From: Psychrobacter sp. UBA3962
GTDB lineage: Bacteria; Pseudomonadota; Gammaproteobacteria; Pseudomonadales; Moraxellaceae
Length of the DNA: 64,000 nucleotides
Assembly (NCBI RefSeq): GCF_002385225.1
Contig: NZ_DGDC01000022.1
Location: 1 to 64,000, forward strand
Reading direction: 5' to 3'
Shown: positions 43,390 through 53,119 of the stretch, piece by piece
Layout: each line of letters begins with the position of its first letter
How positions within the stretch are numbered: the stretch's first letter is position 1
Made by a program: the position numbers and the translations under genes
Notes under the pieces: model-generated
The model's database searches: none
Seen by the model: only the letters and a program-made list of their open reading frames with translations
What the model was told of the DNA's origin: nothing

Positions 43390-44058
43390 TTATTTATCAC
43401 TGGATTTTCCAACCCCATCGAAATATGCCTTGGTGACCATCTCGATGATTTGATCATCTGAATACAGGCCACTGCTTTTTAAAAACCCCAATACAGGGTC
43501 ACAGGCCTTTGCATACAAAGTATACAAAATACATAGCGGAGATAATTCTGTGTTCAATCTGCCATCTTGCTGCGCTTGCTCAATCCACTCGCCTAGATTA
43601 TCAGACATAACCACAAGCATATCGGTGTATTTTTCATGAGCCAATAAATGCTCGCGCAGCTGTGAGTTCTCGCTAGGAAGATTGGGCATTTTTTGATTCA
43701 GCTTTAGCCTCATTGCCCACTGGGTTATGGCTTTTAGCTTATCTATAGCTGGCAAGTTTTGTAAATTAATTTTATCAATTTCATCTAAGCCTGCCTGCAT
43801 GGTGTCGACCAGTGCGCCGACAGCAAGCGCTTCTTTACTAGGAAAATGTCGATATAAGGAGGCTTTAGCAATACCTACCGTATCGGCAATTTCATCGACA
43901 GTCATAGCATCATAGCCCTTGGTTGCCAGCAAGCTATTAACCGTCTCTATGATTAGCTGTTCTCGCTTAATCATCATTCTTTGCTTGAAAGTAAGTTTTG
44001 AGCTTGAGCTTTTTGACACACCTTTACCAGTAGTTTCGGTCTTCTCTTTTATGCTCAT
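43390..44058 (-). CDS. TetR-family regulator
   Basis: The 222-residue protein has the TetR DNA-binding domain: IIETVNSLLATKGYDAMTVDEIAD followed by TVGIAKASLYRHFPSKEALAVGAL. The C-terminal ligand domain is helical and unassigned. Three short palindromes lie 70-150 bases upstream of its start, in the gap shared with the fasciclin gene, and are likely binding sites. Targets may be itself, the PHA-type gene behind it, and the divergent lipid gene set. Confidence 0.88.
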   Translation of the reverse strand: MSIKEKTETTGKGVSKSSSSKLTFKQRMMIKREQLIIETVNSLLATKGYDAMTVDEIADTVGIAKASLYRHFPSKEALAVGALVDTMQAGLDEIDKINLQNLPAIDKLKAITQWAMRLKLNQKMPNLPSENSQLREHLLAHEKYTDMLVVMSDNLGEWIEQAQQDGRLNTELSPLCILYTLYAKACDPVLGFLKSSGLYSDDQIIEMVTKAYFDGVGKSSDK

Positions 44059-44128
44059 TTACCCCTCTCTATTATTTACTCAAATACAGGTTGTATTTCT
44101 GGTCTTAGTATACCTAAATAAGCCTGAT

Positions 44129-44204
44129 AATACTAATTCGTATTATTTTATACTAATTAGTCTAAAAGTTACTTGTTTGTCATTTAATTATACTATACAG
44201 TATA
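44129..44204. promoter_or_regulatory. Palindrome cluster, likely TetR operators
   Basis: AATAC-TAATTC-GTATT (44129-44144), ACTAATTAGT (44152-44161) and TATACT-ATAC-AGTATA (44189-44204) lie between the divergent TetR and fasciclin genes. The first two share TACTAATT and are the better operator candidates. Confidence 0.5.
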
Positions 44205-44350
44205 AAAATACACGGACGGGTTAGATGTTAACAGTACTGACAGTACTCTTTTACTATCGACTAACTGATCTAAGTATTGAGCTTTCCATCTACAAATAAC
44301 GATTACATTTTGTTCATACCTTTTTTACACAACTAACCCGAGAGATTATT

Positions 44351-44905
44351 ATGAAAATTACTAAATTAACTACATTAGCAGCGGTTACCGTATCAAGCTT
44401 AATGTTATCAGCCTGTATGAGTAGCCCTATGCACATGGACCGCTCACACGATGCAAATACTAATATGGGTCATTCTGGGCAAGCCATGACCATGAAAAAC
44501 TTGGTTCAAGTGGCTCAAAGCAATCCAGACTTTAGTATTTTAGTAGAAGCCGTGGCTGCAGCAGGTCTGGTAGATACGCTTGCAACTACCCCTAATTTAA
44601 CGGTGTTTGCGCCAACCAACCAAGCGTTTTCTAATTTGTTAAACGAGCTTGGCATGACTAAAAGTCAGCTACTAGCCAATCCTGCACTCTTACAGCAAGT
44701 GCTTACCTATCACGTGGTGCCAGCCACTGTTTATTCATCACAAGTTAAACCCGGTATGGTAAAAACCGTACAAGGTACCAACTTCTCGATTACCAATGAT
44801 GGCAAAATAAGAGATTCAAAAGGTAGAGTTGCAAATCTGGTTAAAACAGATGTAAAAGCCTCTAATGGTGTGATTCATGTGATTGATAAAGTGCTATTGC
44901 CATAA
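44351..44905 (+). CDS. Fasciclin-domain lipoprotein
   Basis: The 184-residue product has a lipobox LSAC (about residues 19-22), a Met/His-rich linker (MSSPMHMDRSHD, NMGHSGQAM) that could bind a metal, and one complete FAS1 domain: LVEAVAAAGLVDTL, LTVFAPTNQAF and the H-box LTYHVVPATVYSS, ending NGVIHVIDKVLLP. FAS1 domains mediate adhesion or protein contact. It heads a set of + strand genes for lipid modification, separated by its own terminator-like hairpin. Confidence 0.9.
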   Translation: MKITKLTTLAAVTVSSLMLSACMSSPMHMDRSHDANTNMGHSGQAMTMKNLVQVAQSNPDFSILVEAVAAAGLVDTLATTPNLTVFAPTNQAFSNLLNELGMTKSQLLANPALLQQVLTYHVVPATVYSSQVKPGMVKTVQGTNFSITNDGKIRDSKGRVANLVKTDVKASNGVIHVIDKVLLP

Positions 44906-44932
44906 GATTATCGATAAAAGTTTTAGGCAATT

Positions 44933-44982
44933 GCTTTGGGTGCGGTATCGCTTGATACCCACTCTAAGCAGTTAGTTTTTTT
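44933..44982 (+). terminator. Probable terminator after the fasciclin gene
   Basis: GGTATC-GCTT-GATACC within an outer GCTT/AAGC stem is followed by GTTAGTTTTTTT. Confidence 0.6.
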
Positions 44983-45123
44983 ATTAATACTTACCTTATC
45001 AATACTCAATCAATGCTCAGCTTTAATCTACCCCCTTCTTAAATAGATTAGCCTATTTAATACCCGCCTCTATATTCAAAAAGCTCATATTTAAGCTGCC
45101 CCTCACCTATTAAAGAGACAACA

Positions 45124-45885
45124 ATGACAAAACGTATTCTTATTACGGGCGCCACATCAGGCATGGGGTATCAATTGACCGTTGATTATCTACGAGCAGG
45201 TTGTGTGGTGTATGCGGTAGGACGCAACGAAGAGACGCTTAATGAGCTTAGCAGCTTAGGAGCAACCTCTATCTGTGTGGATTTAACCGATTATAATCAG
45301 GTAATACAGGCTTTAAGTGATATTGCCGAGTTAGATATCGTAATTTGTTGTGCAGGTGTCTGTCATTATATCGATATCACACCTGATAATAGATTATCTG
45401 AGCATAGCAGCAGCAATTTTGGATTTGATGCCCAAAAAATAATGCAAAACATCAATACCAACTTGGGTACTTTGGTTTATACCCTAGAGGCGGTATTGCC
45501 TGCGCTTAAAAAGGCGCAAGGCCGAGTGGTTGCGCTTGGTTCTGCTTCCGCTCACGTCCCCTTTGCTCGTGCTGAAGGCTACGGCAGCTCAAAAGCGGCG
45601 ATACATTATCTGATGCAGACCCTGCAAATCAGCTTAAAGCCACTGGGTGTTAATGTCAGCCTAGCAATTCCTGGCTTCGTTGAGACTCCAATGACAGATC
45701 AAAACAACTTTTCTATGCCTTTTTTGCAAACTCCTAAGCAGGCCAGCCTTGCCATACGTAAAGGGATTGCAAATGATCAAGAAATTATTGCTTTCCCAAA
45801 ACAGCTAACTGTACCACTAAAAACTTTAGGTGTACTGCCTAATAGTGTTTGGCAATTTGTGTCTAGCAAGCTATATGCCAAGTGA
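45124..45885 (+). CDS. Short-chain dehydrogenase
   Basis: The 253-residue NAD(P)-dependent oxidoreductase has the Rossmann start LITGATSGMGYQLTVDYL, the NAG-like IVICCAGV, catalytic Ser in LGSASAHVPFA, and YGSSKAAIHYL (YxxxK). It lies 72 bases before a FAD oxidoreductase and upstream of the DUF1365-CFA fusion. SDR, FAD oxidoreductase, DUF1365 and CFA-type methyltransferase genes recur together in other proteobacteria in loci for modified membrane fatty acids, so a lipid substrate is likely. Confidence 0.88.
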   Translation: MTKRILITGATSGMGYQLTVDYLRAGCVVYAVGRNEETLNELSSLGATSICVDLTDYNQVIQALSDIAELDIVICCAGVCHYIDITPDNRLSEHSSSNFGFDAQKIMQNINTNLGTLVYTLEAVLPALKKAQGRVVALGSASAHVPFARAEGYGSSKAAIHYLMQTLQISLKPLGVNVSLAIPGFVETPMTDQNNFSMPFLQTPKQASLAIRKGIANDQEIIAFPKQLTVPLKTLGVLPNSVWQFVSSKLYAK

Positions 45886-45957
45886 TAAGTGTTAGAAAAA
45901 ATATCAAAAATAAATTTAGACAAAGATCTAAAGCTTAAATATAACAAGAGATACTTT

Positions 45958-47658
45958 ATGACCGCTTTAAAAACTGCCAATTCCACTCCTAAAACCGTTG
46001 CCATTATTGGCTCTGGCGTATCAGGCTTAACCTGTGCTCATTATTTGGTAGCAAGCCATGAGGTAACTATTTTTGAAGCCAATGAGTATCTTGGCGGGCA
46101 TGTGAACACTATTGACGTCACTCTAAAAACGCCACGCAAGCTAAAAAAAGATGAGTTTGAAACCGCTGCGATTGATACAGGCTTTATCGTGTTTAATGAG
46201 CGTACTTATCCTAATTTTTTTAGGCTGTTAGCTGAGTTAGAAGTACCATTTCAAAAGACAGACATGAGCTTTTCGGTGAAAAACCCTGCAATTAACTTTG
46301 AGTACAATGGCCATACCTTAAATAGTTTGGTATCGCAGCGTAAGAATATAGTTAGCCCGAATTTTTGGCGTTTTGCAAAAGACATTATTACTTTTAATAA
46401 ACACATAAAACAGCGACATCAACAGTATAAAGATCTCAATCAAGCTATTAAGACATTGAGCTTGGCTGCTGAGGGGTTTAAGTCACAAAATAAACTGACC
46501 AAGCGCAAAGCTCAAAAGATTCAATATCAATTGGCCAATAAAATCGAGATGCTTGAAAAGATCAGTCAAGAGACCTTGAGTGATTACTTAGAGGGACAAA
46601 AATACAGCCAGTTATTTCAAGAGAACTATCTATTGCCTATGGTATCTGCCATTTGGTCCATGCAGATTGAACGTTCTAAATCATTTCCGTTGATATTCTT
46701 TGCTCAATTTTTTGATAATCATGGTTTGCTCGATATTATCAACCGCCCACAGTGGTTCACTATAAAAGGCGGCTCAAAGCAATATGTGAATAAGTTGATT
46801 GAACGCTATGCCAAAATGGGCGGTAACGCGCTGGTTAATAGCCCTGTGCAGTCCATTACCCGTCAAACGAATGGTAATAAAAAGGATAGCCATAAAAACA
46901 GTGTCACCATCCACTATAAAGATGCTAATGGCTCAAGTAAGTCAGCGAACTTTGATGAGGTGATTCTCGCCTGCCATGCGGATGTGGCAAAGCGTCAATT
47001 GGCCGATATTAATGAGCAAGAATCTCAAATATTGGGGGCATTTGGTTTTACCGATAATGAGGCTGTTTTGCATACGGACACAAGCGTACTGCCCAAAAAG
47101 CCATTGGCGTGGGCAAGCTGGAATTATTTATTACCAAATACGAATCAGCAACTACAGCGCCGCTCTCAACCACAAGCCAATCAATCATTAGGCAATGAGC
47201 TAAAGCCGGTCCTAACTTACAACATGAATATCCTTCAACGCTTGGTTAAGAATCACAATTATCTTGTGACCCTAAACGAGCAGATAGATAATGCCCAGGT
47301 GATAAAACGTATCAATTACCGTCACCCTGTTTATGATATTAAGATGACCCTTGCGCAAAAGCAGTGGCACAGTCTTGCCAGCCAAGAGAATCACACCCAC
47401 TTTTGCGGCGCTTACTGGTTTAGCGGCTTTCATGAAGACGGCGTGAGAAGTGGCTTAAGGGTATGCCAACATTTAGGAGTTAATATTGAAAGCCTTGATA
47501 CAGTCAACCCCGTTCATTTGGATAATGTGATTGAGCCTAATCCCATATTTGATTACAACAAATTGCCGATTAAGGCCGATAAAAACCACGCCAGATTAGA
47601 TCAGCGTCAGCTGGTATCAGCCTCCACCAATACTGTATTAAACAAGGTGTTTAAGTAA
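45958..47658 (+). CDS. FAD-dependent oxidoreductase of a lipid locus
   Basis: The 566-residue protein has the dinucleotide site VAIIGSGVSGLTCAHYL with EANEYLGGHVNT, and DTGFIVFNERTYPNFFRLL, LPMVSAIWSMQ and YWFSGFHEDGVRSGLR, the pattern of the NAD/FAD-binding amine-oxidase-like family next to CFA-type genes (COG2907). Related proteins in Rhodobacter-type furan-fatty-acid loci act on methylated fatty acids. Extra basic segments (about 150-200, KHIKQRHQQYKD) set it apart. I take the ATG at 45958, after AAGAGATAC; an in-frame ATG-like start 23 codons earlier adds only Lys-rich residues. Confidence 0.85.
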   Translation: MTALKTANSTPKTVAIIGSGVSGLTCAHYLVASHEVTIFEANEYLGGHVNTIDVTLKTPRKLKKDEFETAAIDTGFIVFNERTYPNFFRLLAELEVPFQKTDMSFSVKNPAINFEYNGHTLNSLVSQRKNIVSPNFWRFAKDIITFNKHIKQRHQQYKDLNQAIKTLSLAAEGFKSQNKLTKRKAQKIQYQLANKIEMLEKISQETLSDYLEGQKYSQLFQENYLLPMVSAIWSMQIERSKSFPLIFFAQFFDNHGLLDIINRPQWFTIKGGSKQYVNKLIERYAKMGGNALVNSPVQSITRQTNGNKKDSHKNSVTIHYKDANGSSKSANFDEVILACHADVAKRQLADINEQESQILGAFGFTDNEAVLHTDTSVLPKKPLAWASWNYLLPNTNQQLQRRSQPQANQSLGNELKPVLTYNMNILQRLVKNHNYLVTLNEQIDNAQVIKRINYRHPVYDIKMTLAQKQWHSLASQENHTHFCGAYWFSGFHEDGVRSGLRVCQHLGVNIESLDTVNPVHLDNVIEPNPIFDYNKLPIKADKNHARLDQRQLVSASTNTVLNKVFK

Positions 47659-47739
47659 GCAATAAATAATGAACAATAAACAAAATATAGCGGCTATAGG
47701 TAATAGATATAAAAAATAATACCACGGAGGGTTATAACC

Positions 47740-50151
47740 ATGCCTACCACGATAAGACATGATACTTTAGACACGGCTATAAATAGAGATATAAATCTGC
47801 AAAAGGTAGGTGATAAAGACAGTTATCAGAACTTACTGTATCAAGCCCTGCCCCATCAGATCTTAACTGGAACAACATGGCATATACGTCACCTGCCCTC
47901 TAAACATAAGTTTAGCTATCCCTACCGATATTGGGGGCTAAGTTTAAACAGATTGGTAGCAGGTGATTTTCCCGATAAGCTTGGTAAAGCTTGGCATAAT
48001 CTACATCGTTTTGATTTTGCTGACTATTTTCAATTGGGAAAGTTAGATGAGACCCATTGTGAGAATGCACAATCCTTAAAAAACGGGATTAAAGCGCAGT
48101 TAAAGTCAGCTTCTAATCAACGCTTATCCCAAAACGTTGCAACTGACAAGCAGCTACAAGCACAGCTATGGCAACATAAAGTTTTACAACAGTTTAAGCG
48201 ATTGACCGATAGCGAACCTACTGGAGACGTATTGGCCCTGGTAGTGAGCAAAAACTTAGGGTTTTATTTTAGTCCTGTTAATTTTTATATTGGTTTTGAT
48301 GATAAGGGTGATGTTAGTCATTTGTTGGCTGAGATTAGTAATACGCCATGGGACAAACGTCATTTTTATGGATTCAAACTAGGCGGTAATACCAGCGAAT
48401 TCAGCCATAATAAAGGCTTTCATGTCTCACCGTTTAATCCACTGGACCAAAAATACACTTGGAAGGTTAAGGTAGTAGATAATCCGAAGGGATTAAAGCA
48501 TATAACCTTAAGCATTCAAGTGTCAGACAGCAGAGGCAAAGTGTTTGAGGCCGGCATAAACATGAAGCCCCAAGCCATGACCGCTGCAAATATTACCAAA
48601 ACCCTTACCAACAATCCTGTTATGAATTACAGCTCAATGGGCCGTATTTACTGGCATGCATTTTTAATATACGCCCTAAAAAAAGTACCTTATGTTGGTT
48701 ATAACCAGCTATTAAAGGACAGTAAGCAAGGCAACAGTAAACATGGTAGTAGCAGCTTTGCTAGCCTGCAAAACAATGATCAAATTAAAGAGCCTAAAAT
48801 GCCAACTCAGTCAAACCACCCTACGGATAGAAAAACTCAATCACTGGTCAATCGCGTAGCAGGCAGCCCTGCTCTGACCCCTGTTAAACTTAGTATTGAT
48901 GTGGTATCTCGCCGTGTCTTATTTAAAGCCTTATCTTACTTACAATTTGGCAGCATTACGGTTATTGAAAACCAAGGCTCTAATAAAACCAGTAAAAACC
49001 AAAAAACTTTTACTTTTGGCAGCAAGCCTCAAAAACTAAATCCTAATTTTAGTGGCGAGTTGGCAGGCAATCATGCGCTTCATGCAACGCTAGAGGTGCA
49101 TAACAAAGACTTCTATCGTAAGCTGATTACTGGCGGCGATATAGCCCTTGCAGACAGCTATATTAACGGTGAATGGGAGGTTGATGACCTAACCGCTTTG
49201 ATTCGCCTTGGCGCCCGCAATAAAGGGGTAAGTCATAAACTTGACGGTAAGCTTTGTAAGCTCACCAAAACCTTTGAGTTTAAAAAGCATAAATCTCGAT
49301 CAAATACAGTTAGCAATTCAAAATCGAATATCCTAGCGCATTATGACCTTGGTAATGACATGTATCAGTCGTTTTTGGACGATACTATGATGTATTCCTC
49401 TGCTATTTATCCGACACCTGATGCGACGCTTTATGAAGCTCAGCAAAATAAATTAAAAATATTATGCGAATTATTAGAGTTAAAGTCTGATGATCATGTG
49501 ATTGAAATCGGCACAGGCTGGGGTGGATTTGCCATTTATGCAGCTACGCACTATGGCTGCCAGGTCACAACCACGACCATATCTGATGCTCAGTATGAAG
49601 AGGCAAAACGCCGCGTTGAGCAGGCAGGACTGAGCGGTAAAATTACCCTATTAAAGCAGGATTACCGCAATCTAGAGGGTCAATATGACAAGCTCATCAG
49701 CATTGAGATGGTAGAGGCTGTGGGTCATGAATACCTACCTACCTTCTTTGCAAAATGTAATTCGCTATTAAAGCCTAATGGCATTATGGCCCTCCAAGCC
49801 ATTACTTTTAATGACCAAGGGTATGAGAAGTACCTAAACTCTGCTGATTTTATTCAGTCGCATATCTTCCCTGGCGGCTGTCTACTGTCTAACCAAGAGA
49901 TTACTCAGCAATTTACTCAGCAAACCGATATGGTAGTGAAATCACTTATCGATTATGGCTATGATTATGCCCAAACCTTAAGAGATTGGCGTCATGCCTT
50001 TATGGCTCATTTAGAGGATATCCGAGCTATGGGCTATGATGAGGCGTTTATCAGACTTTGGCAGTTTTATTTTTGCTATTGTGAAGCAGGGTTTTTAGAG
50101 CGCACTATTGGCGTAGTTCAAGTTAAAGCCGTCAAGCCTGATAATCGTTAA
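47740..50151 (+). CDS. DUF1365 fused to CFA-type methyltransferase
   Basis: The 803-residue protein joins two usually separate neighbours. The N-part (about 38-320) is DUF1365: LTGTTWHIRHLPSKHKFSYPYRYW, FYFSPVNFYIGFD, EISNTPWDKRHFY and FHVSPFNPLDQKYTWK. A polar linker (about 325-370) follows. The C-part (about 385-800) is a cyclopropane-fatty-acid synthase: ADSYINGEWEVDDLTALIRL, AHYDLGNDMYQSFLDDTMMYS, the SAM site IEIGTGWGGFAIYAA, and EMVEAVGHEYLPTFF. It should methylate or cyclopropanate unsaturated chains of membrane phospholipids. CACGGAGGG before the ATG is a strong ribosome site. Confidence 0.92.
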   Translation: MPTTIRHDTLDTAINRDINLQKVGDKDSYQNLLYQALPHQILTGTTWHIRHLPSKHKFSYPYRYWGLSLNRLVAGDFPDKLGKAWHNLHRFDFADYFQLGKLDETHCENAQSLKNGIKAQLKSASNQRLSQNVATDKQLQAQLWQHKVLQQFKRLTDSEPTGDVLALVVSKNLGFYFSPVNFYIGFDDKGDVSHLLAEISNTPWDKRHFYGFKLGGNTSEFSHNKGFHVSPFNPLDQKYTWKVKVVDNPKGLKHITLSIQVSDSRGKVFEAGINMKPQAMTAANITKTLTNNPVMNYSSMGRIYWHAFLIYALKKVPYVGYNQLLKDSKQGNSKHGSSSFASLQNNDQIKEPKMPTQSNHPTDRKTQSLVNRVAGSPALTPVKLSIDVVSRRVLFKALSYLQFGSITVIENQGSNKTSKNQKTFTFGSKPQKLNPNFSGELAGNHALHATLEVHNKDFYRKLITGGDIALADSYINGEWEVDDLTALIRLGARNKGVSHKLDGKLCKLTKTFEFKKHKSRSNTVSNSKSNILAHYDLGNDMYQSFLDDTMMYSSAIYPTPDATLYEAQQNKLKILCELLELKSDDHVIEIGTGWGGFAIYAATHYGCQVTTTTISDAQYEEAKRRVEQAGLSGKITLLKQDYRNLEGQYDKLISIEMVEAVGHEYLPTFFAKCNSLLKPNGIMALQAITFNDQGYEKYLNSADFIQSHIFPGGCLLSNQEITQQFTQQTDMVVKSLIDYGYDYAQTLRDWRHAFMAHLEDIRAMGYDEAFIRLWQFYFCYCEAGFLERTIGVVQVKAVKPDNR

Positions 50152-50195
50152 AGGCTTTAATAAAGGAAGTTTAATTTTTTAAGGAAAAAAGGATC

Positions 50196-50612
50196 ATGAA
50201 TTTAGCTTATGTTTGGATCTATCTTAGCTCGGTCATTGTCTTCGTATTGGTCGATAGCGTATGGCTAAAGTCTATGACGCAGGTCTTTTATCAGCCACGT
50301 ATTGGTCATTTGCTTTCTGATACGCCTAATATGTTAGCCGCAGCTGTGTTCTATCTATTTTATCTTTTTGCTCTATGCGTATTGGTTATTTATCCTCAGC
50401 TTAAAGCACATGCTCCTCTTTGGCAGTTTTTTGCCATGGGAGCCTTAATTGGTCTTATGGCTTACGGTACCTTTGACTTCACTGCCCTAGCCTTGTTTAA
50501 AAACTATAGCACCTCTGCAGCTTTAGTAGACTTTGCTTGGGGCGGTATCATTACCGGTACGGTGGCAGTATCTGTTGGTGCATTGGGTTATAAATTTGGA
50601 TGGTTAGTGTGA
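50196..50612 (+). CDS. DUF2177-family membrane protein
   Basis: The 138-residue protein has four transmembrane helices with LVDSVWLKSMTQVFYQPRIGHLL, GLMAYGTFDFTALALFKNYS and VDFAWGGIITGTVAVS, marks of DUF2177. It follows the CFA fusion by 44 bases with AAGGAAAAAAGGA upstream. Such proteins recur at the end of CFA/DUF1365 loci; their role is unknown. Confidence 0.88.
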   Translation: MNLAYVWIYLSSVIVFVLVDSVWLKSMTQVFYQPRIGHLLSDTPNMLAAAVFYLFYLFALCVLVIYPQLKAHAPLWQFFAMGALIGLMAYGTFDFTALALFKNYSTSAALVDFAWGGIITGTVAVSVGALGYKFGWLV

Positions 50613-50725
50613 TACTGGGCCGTTGTTCTAACTTTTATCGCTATATTTCTCTTAATACCAACCTTACCTAACTGTTGTAGACCCACCCTGATTTACTACC
50701 ATTATTTACCCAAGCGTTAACTTAT

Positions 50726-51856
50726 CTATTGCAACAAGCCTTGAACTCCAAGACTTGCTGCTTCAACCGCGCCAGCCACATAGCCTGGAAACTGACGAGA
50801 CCATTCACTGCCAATACCTATTAGACTATCTTGCCATACTCCTGTCGTGGCTTTAGATGCTGGTGGATGCGGATGTTGACCGCCACTTTGAACGTCAACA
50901 CTTGTCGCCGTGAATTCATCTTGTGACCAATCTTTGAAAAAATCAGTCACAGGCATCTGTGCTTGAGTGCCAAATAATCGAGCCAACTGTGCTCGGCAAT
51001 GAAGTTTTAACTCTTCTGCAGAAACACTTTGACGCACTTCAGGAGCAACCCCAAAGAAGCCAAATAATGCAGCATGACCATTAACTGCAGAAGCATCATG
51101 GATTTCAGTTAAGGGGCCTACAGCACTATTGGCTGATCCAGAAAGACCTTGCTCACGCCAAAATGGTGTATCGTATATAGCAAAGTATTTAGCATGAGGC
51201 GCCATCCAGGTTGCAGTCGAATGCCATTGTTCTGCCAAATCATCAGGTAGTGCCGGCGTAAACTCTATGTTTTGTTGCACCAAACGTGGTGGTAGCGCCA
51301 ATAATACTTGTGATACTTGCCATGTTATTTTTTCATTATGGCTTTGATCATCTGCCGTAGTGTTTAATTCAACCTCCACCTCGATAGACGTCGCTGTTTT
51401 TCGTAATTGGTAAACCTTATGCCCCGTTAAGACTCGATCGCTATCCAAACGTTGATAAAGCGCCTCAGTTAACGCAGCCATACCACCGATTAATCGCATG
51501 GACGTTGGCGAACTTACGTAGCCTTGCATACGTATCGGTGCTGTATTGGGCGATCTTTCTATCACCATGTCACCATCTTCGAATTGAGCAAAGCATTCAA
51601 GACCCAACTCTTCTACTAATTGCCCTAATTGGGGCTGATAACCAGGCCAAAACCAAGAAGGCCCAAGGTCAAAACGCTCAGAGGTAGCTTTCATATCCAT
51701 TACACTCTGACCATCAGCTGCAACCGAATGAATACGACCGCCAATTCTATCTCGGGCTTCTAAAAGCACATAGTCTATGCCCTGCTTTTCCAGTAAATAA
51801 GCGGCATAAAGGCCACTCAATCCTGCACCTATTATGGCGATACGTGCTTCGTTCAT
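50726..51856 (-). CDS. FAD-dependent amine oxidase
   Basis: The 376-residue protein has the flavin amine oxidase layout: IAIIGAGLSGLYAAYLLEKQ, EARDRIGGRIHS, RFDLGPSWFWPG, LRLIGGMAALTEAL-like region, and a C-terminal FAD contact near GIGSEWSRQFPGYVAGAVEAA. It is shorter than classic monoamine oxidases (about 450-500). It is transcribed toward the DUF2177 gene and divergently from the homocysteine methyltransferase. The substrate is unknown; polyamines or other amines are possible. Confidence 0.85.
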   Translation of the reverse strand: MNEARIAIIGAGLSGLYAAYLLEKQGIDYVLLEARDRIGGRIHSVAADGQSVMDMKATSERFDLGPSWFWPGYQPQLGQLVEELGLECFAQFEDGDMVIERSPNTAPIRMQGYVSSPTSMRLIGGMAALTEALYQRLDSDRVLTGHKVYQLRKTATSIEVEVELNTTADDQSHNEKITWQVSQVLLALPPRLVQQNIEFTPALPDDLAEQWHSTATWMAPHAKYFAIYDTPFWREQGLSGSANSAVGPLTEIHDASAVNGHAALFGFFGVAPEVRQSVSAEELKLHCRAQLARLFGTQAQMPVTDFFKDWSQDEFTATSVDVQSGGQHPHPPASKATTGVWQDSLIGIGSEWSRQFPGYVAGAVEAASLGVQGLLQ

Positions 51857-52182
51857 AATGTATTTCCCGCTGGGTATTAACCCTATGTAATACCAAAGTA
51901 ATTTAATTAAAAACAGCCATTAAAGTGACTTGTCTGGTCTATTTATGCTCTATTAAACGCCAAAACAGCAAATGAAGAAAGTAAATATTCAGTTTAAGAA
52001 TTTAGCAAACTTTTGTTTACCTCTGTATGCTATTGCGTTTATTGTTTCCGCCCAACTACTATTTTATTTTTTAAACTTAATCGACTTTATTTAAAAAGAC
52101 CCTATTGGGTCTATTTCTTTTCTCTCAAATTAACGGCCGAACCCAATCAGGGGCAGGTATTTATAATAAAAAGGAGCTTATT
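51857..52182 (+). other. Leader region of the methyltransferase gene
   Basis: This 326-bp gap separates the amine oxidase and methyltransferase genes. Apart from the hairpin at 52093-52120 I see no SAM or other riboswitch pattern and no further gene. Confidence 0.4.
52093..52120 (+). terminator. Leader hairpin, possible attenuator
   Basis: AAAAAGACCC-TATT-GGGTCT followed by ATTTCTTTTC sits 63 bases before the methyltransferase start. It looks like a weak intrinsic terminator placed in the leader of the gene. Confidence 0.45.
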
Positions 52183-53115
52183 ATGTCATATGACGCAATT
52201 ACAATTATTGATGGTGGAATGGGGCGAGAACTTGCCAAGCGTGGCGCACCATTTCGTCAGCCTGAATGGTCAGCATTGGCAATGATAGAAGCTCCAGAAA
52301 TCGTTCGTGATGTGCATCGTGACTTTATCCGAAGCGGTGCTGCGGTTATTACAACTAACAGCTATGCGCTTGTGCCCTTTCATATTGGTGCAGAACGATT
52401 TGCTGAACAAGCTCAGGACTTGGCCGCATCAGCTGGAGAAATGGCACGCGATGCAGTCGCATTGGAAGGCACAACCACTAAAGTAGCGGGTTCTATTCCA
52501 CCATTGTTTGGCTCGTACCGTGCAGATTTATTTGAGGCTGAGCATGTAGAGGATATTGCCAGTCCCTTAATCACAGGTCTACGTCCGTATGTGGACCATT
52601 GGCTAGTAGAAACTCAAAGCCTAATCGCAGAATCGGTGGCTGTTCGTGAGTTACTTACTAAACTAGACACAGACAACAAACCGGTATGGGTATCCTTTAC
52701 TTTAGAAGACAGTGAACATCTTGATGTGCCTCGCCTGCGCTCTGGAGAGACGGTAGAAGAAGCGGTAGCCACGCTAGCAGAGCTTAATATCGAGTCCATA
52801 TTGTTCAACTGTTGCCAACCTGAAGTCATTGAGCAGGCATTGGAAGTTGCACGAAGTGTCCTAGAACAAAAAGACACCAAACAAATTAAGCTCGGTGCCT
52901 ATGCCAATGCTTTTCCGCCTCAACCAAAAGATGCCACAGCCAATGATGGGCTAGATGAAGTACGTGATGACCTCACCCCGCCTGCCTATCTAGTATGGGC
53001 AAAAAAATGGCAGACACAAGGTGCTTCATTGATTGGCGGCTGCTGTGGTATTGGCCCTGAACATATTAATGAGCTGAGCCAGTACTTCACAGAGGCAGCA
53101 ACAACACTGAGATAG
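52183..53115 (+). CDS. mmuM: Homocysteine S-methyltransferase
   Basis: The 310-residue zinc enzyme moves a methyl group from S-methylmethionine (or a like donor) to homocysteine. It has TIIDGGMGRELAKRG at the start, FIRSGAAVITTNSYALVP, and zinc Cys in LFNCCQPEVI and the C-terminal IGGCCGIGPEHI. AAGGAG 7 bases upstream supports the ATG at 52183. The next gene, an amino-acid transporter, begins 4 bases after its stop, an arrangement like E. coli mmuP-mmuM. Confidence 0.9.
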   Translation: MSYDAITIIDGGMGRELAKRGAPFRQPEWSALAMIEAPEIVRDVHRDFIRSGAAVITTNSYALVPFHIGAERFAEQAQDLAASAGEMARDAVALEGTTTKVAGSIPPLFGSYRADLFEAEHVEDIASPLITGLRPYVDHWLVETQSLIAESVAVRELLTKLDTDNKPVWVSFTLEDSEHLDVPRLRSGETVEEAVATLAELNIESILFNCCQPEVIEQALEVARSVLEQKDTKQIKLGAYANAFPPQPKDATANDGLDEVRDDLTPPAYLVWAKKWQTQGASLIGGCCGIGPEHINELSQYFTEAATTLR

Positions 53116-53119
53116 CACC

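Noticed and set aside
44930..44939. Match of ATTGCTTTG to the putative guide downstream of the IS605-like right end
   Set aside because: Nine bases are expected by chance in 64 kb and no TAM-like context is evident.
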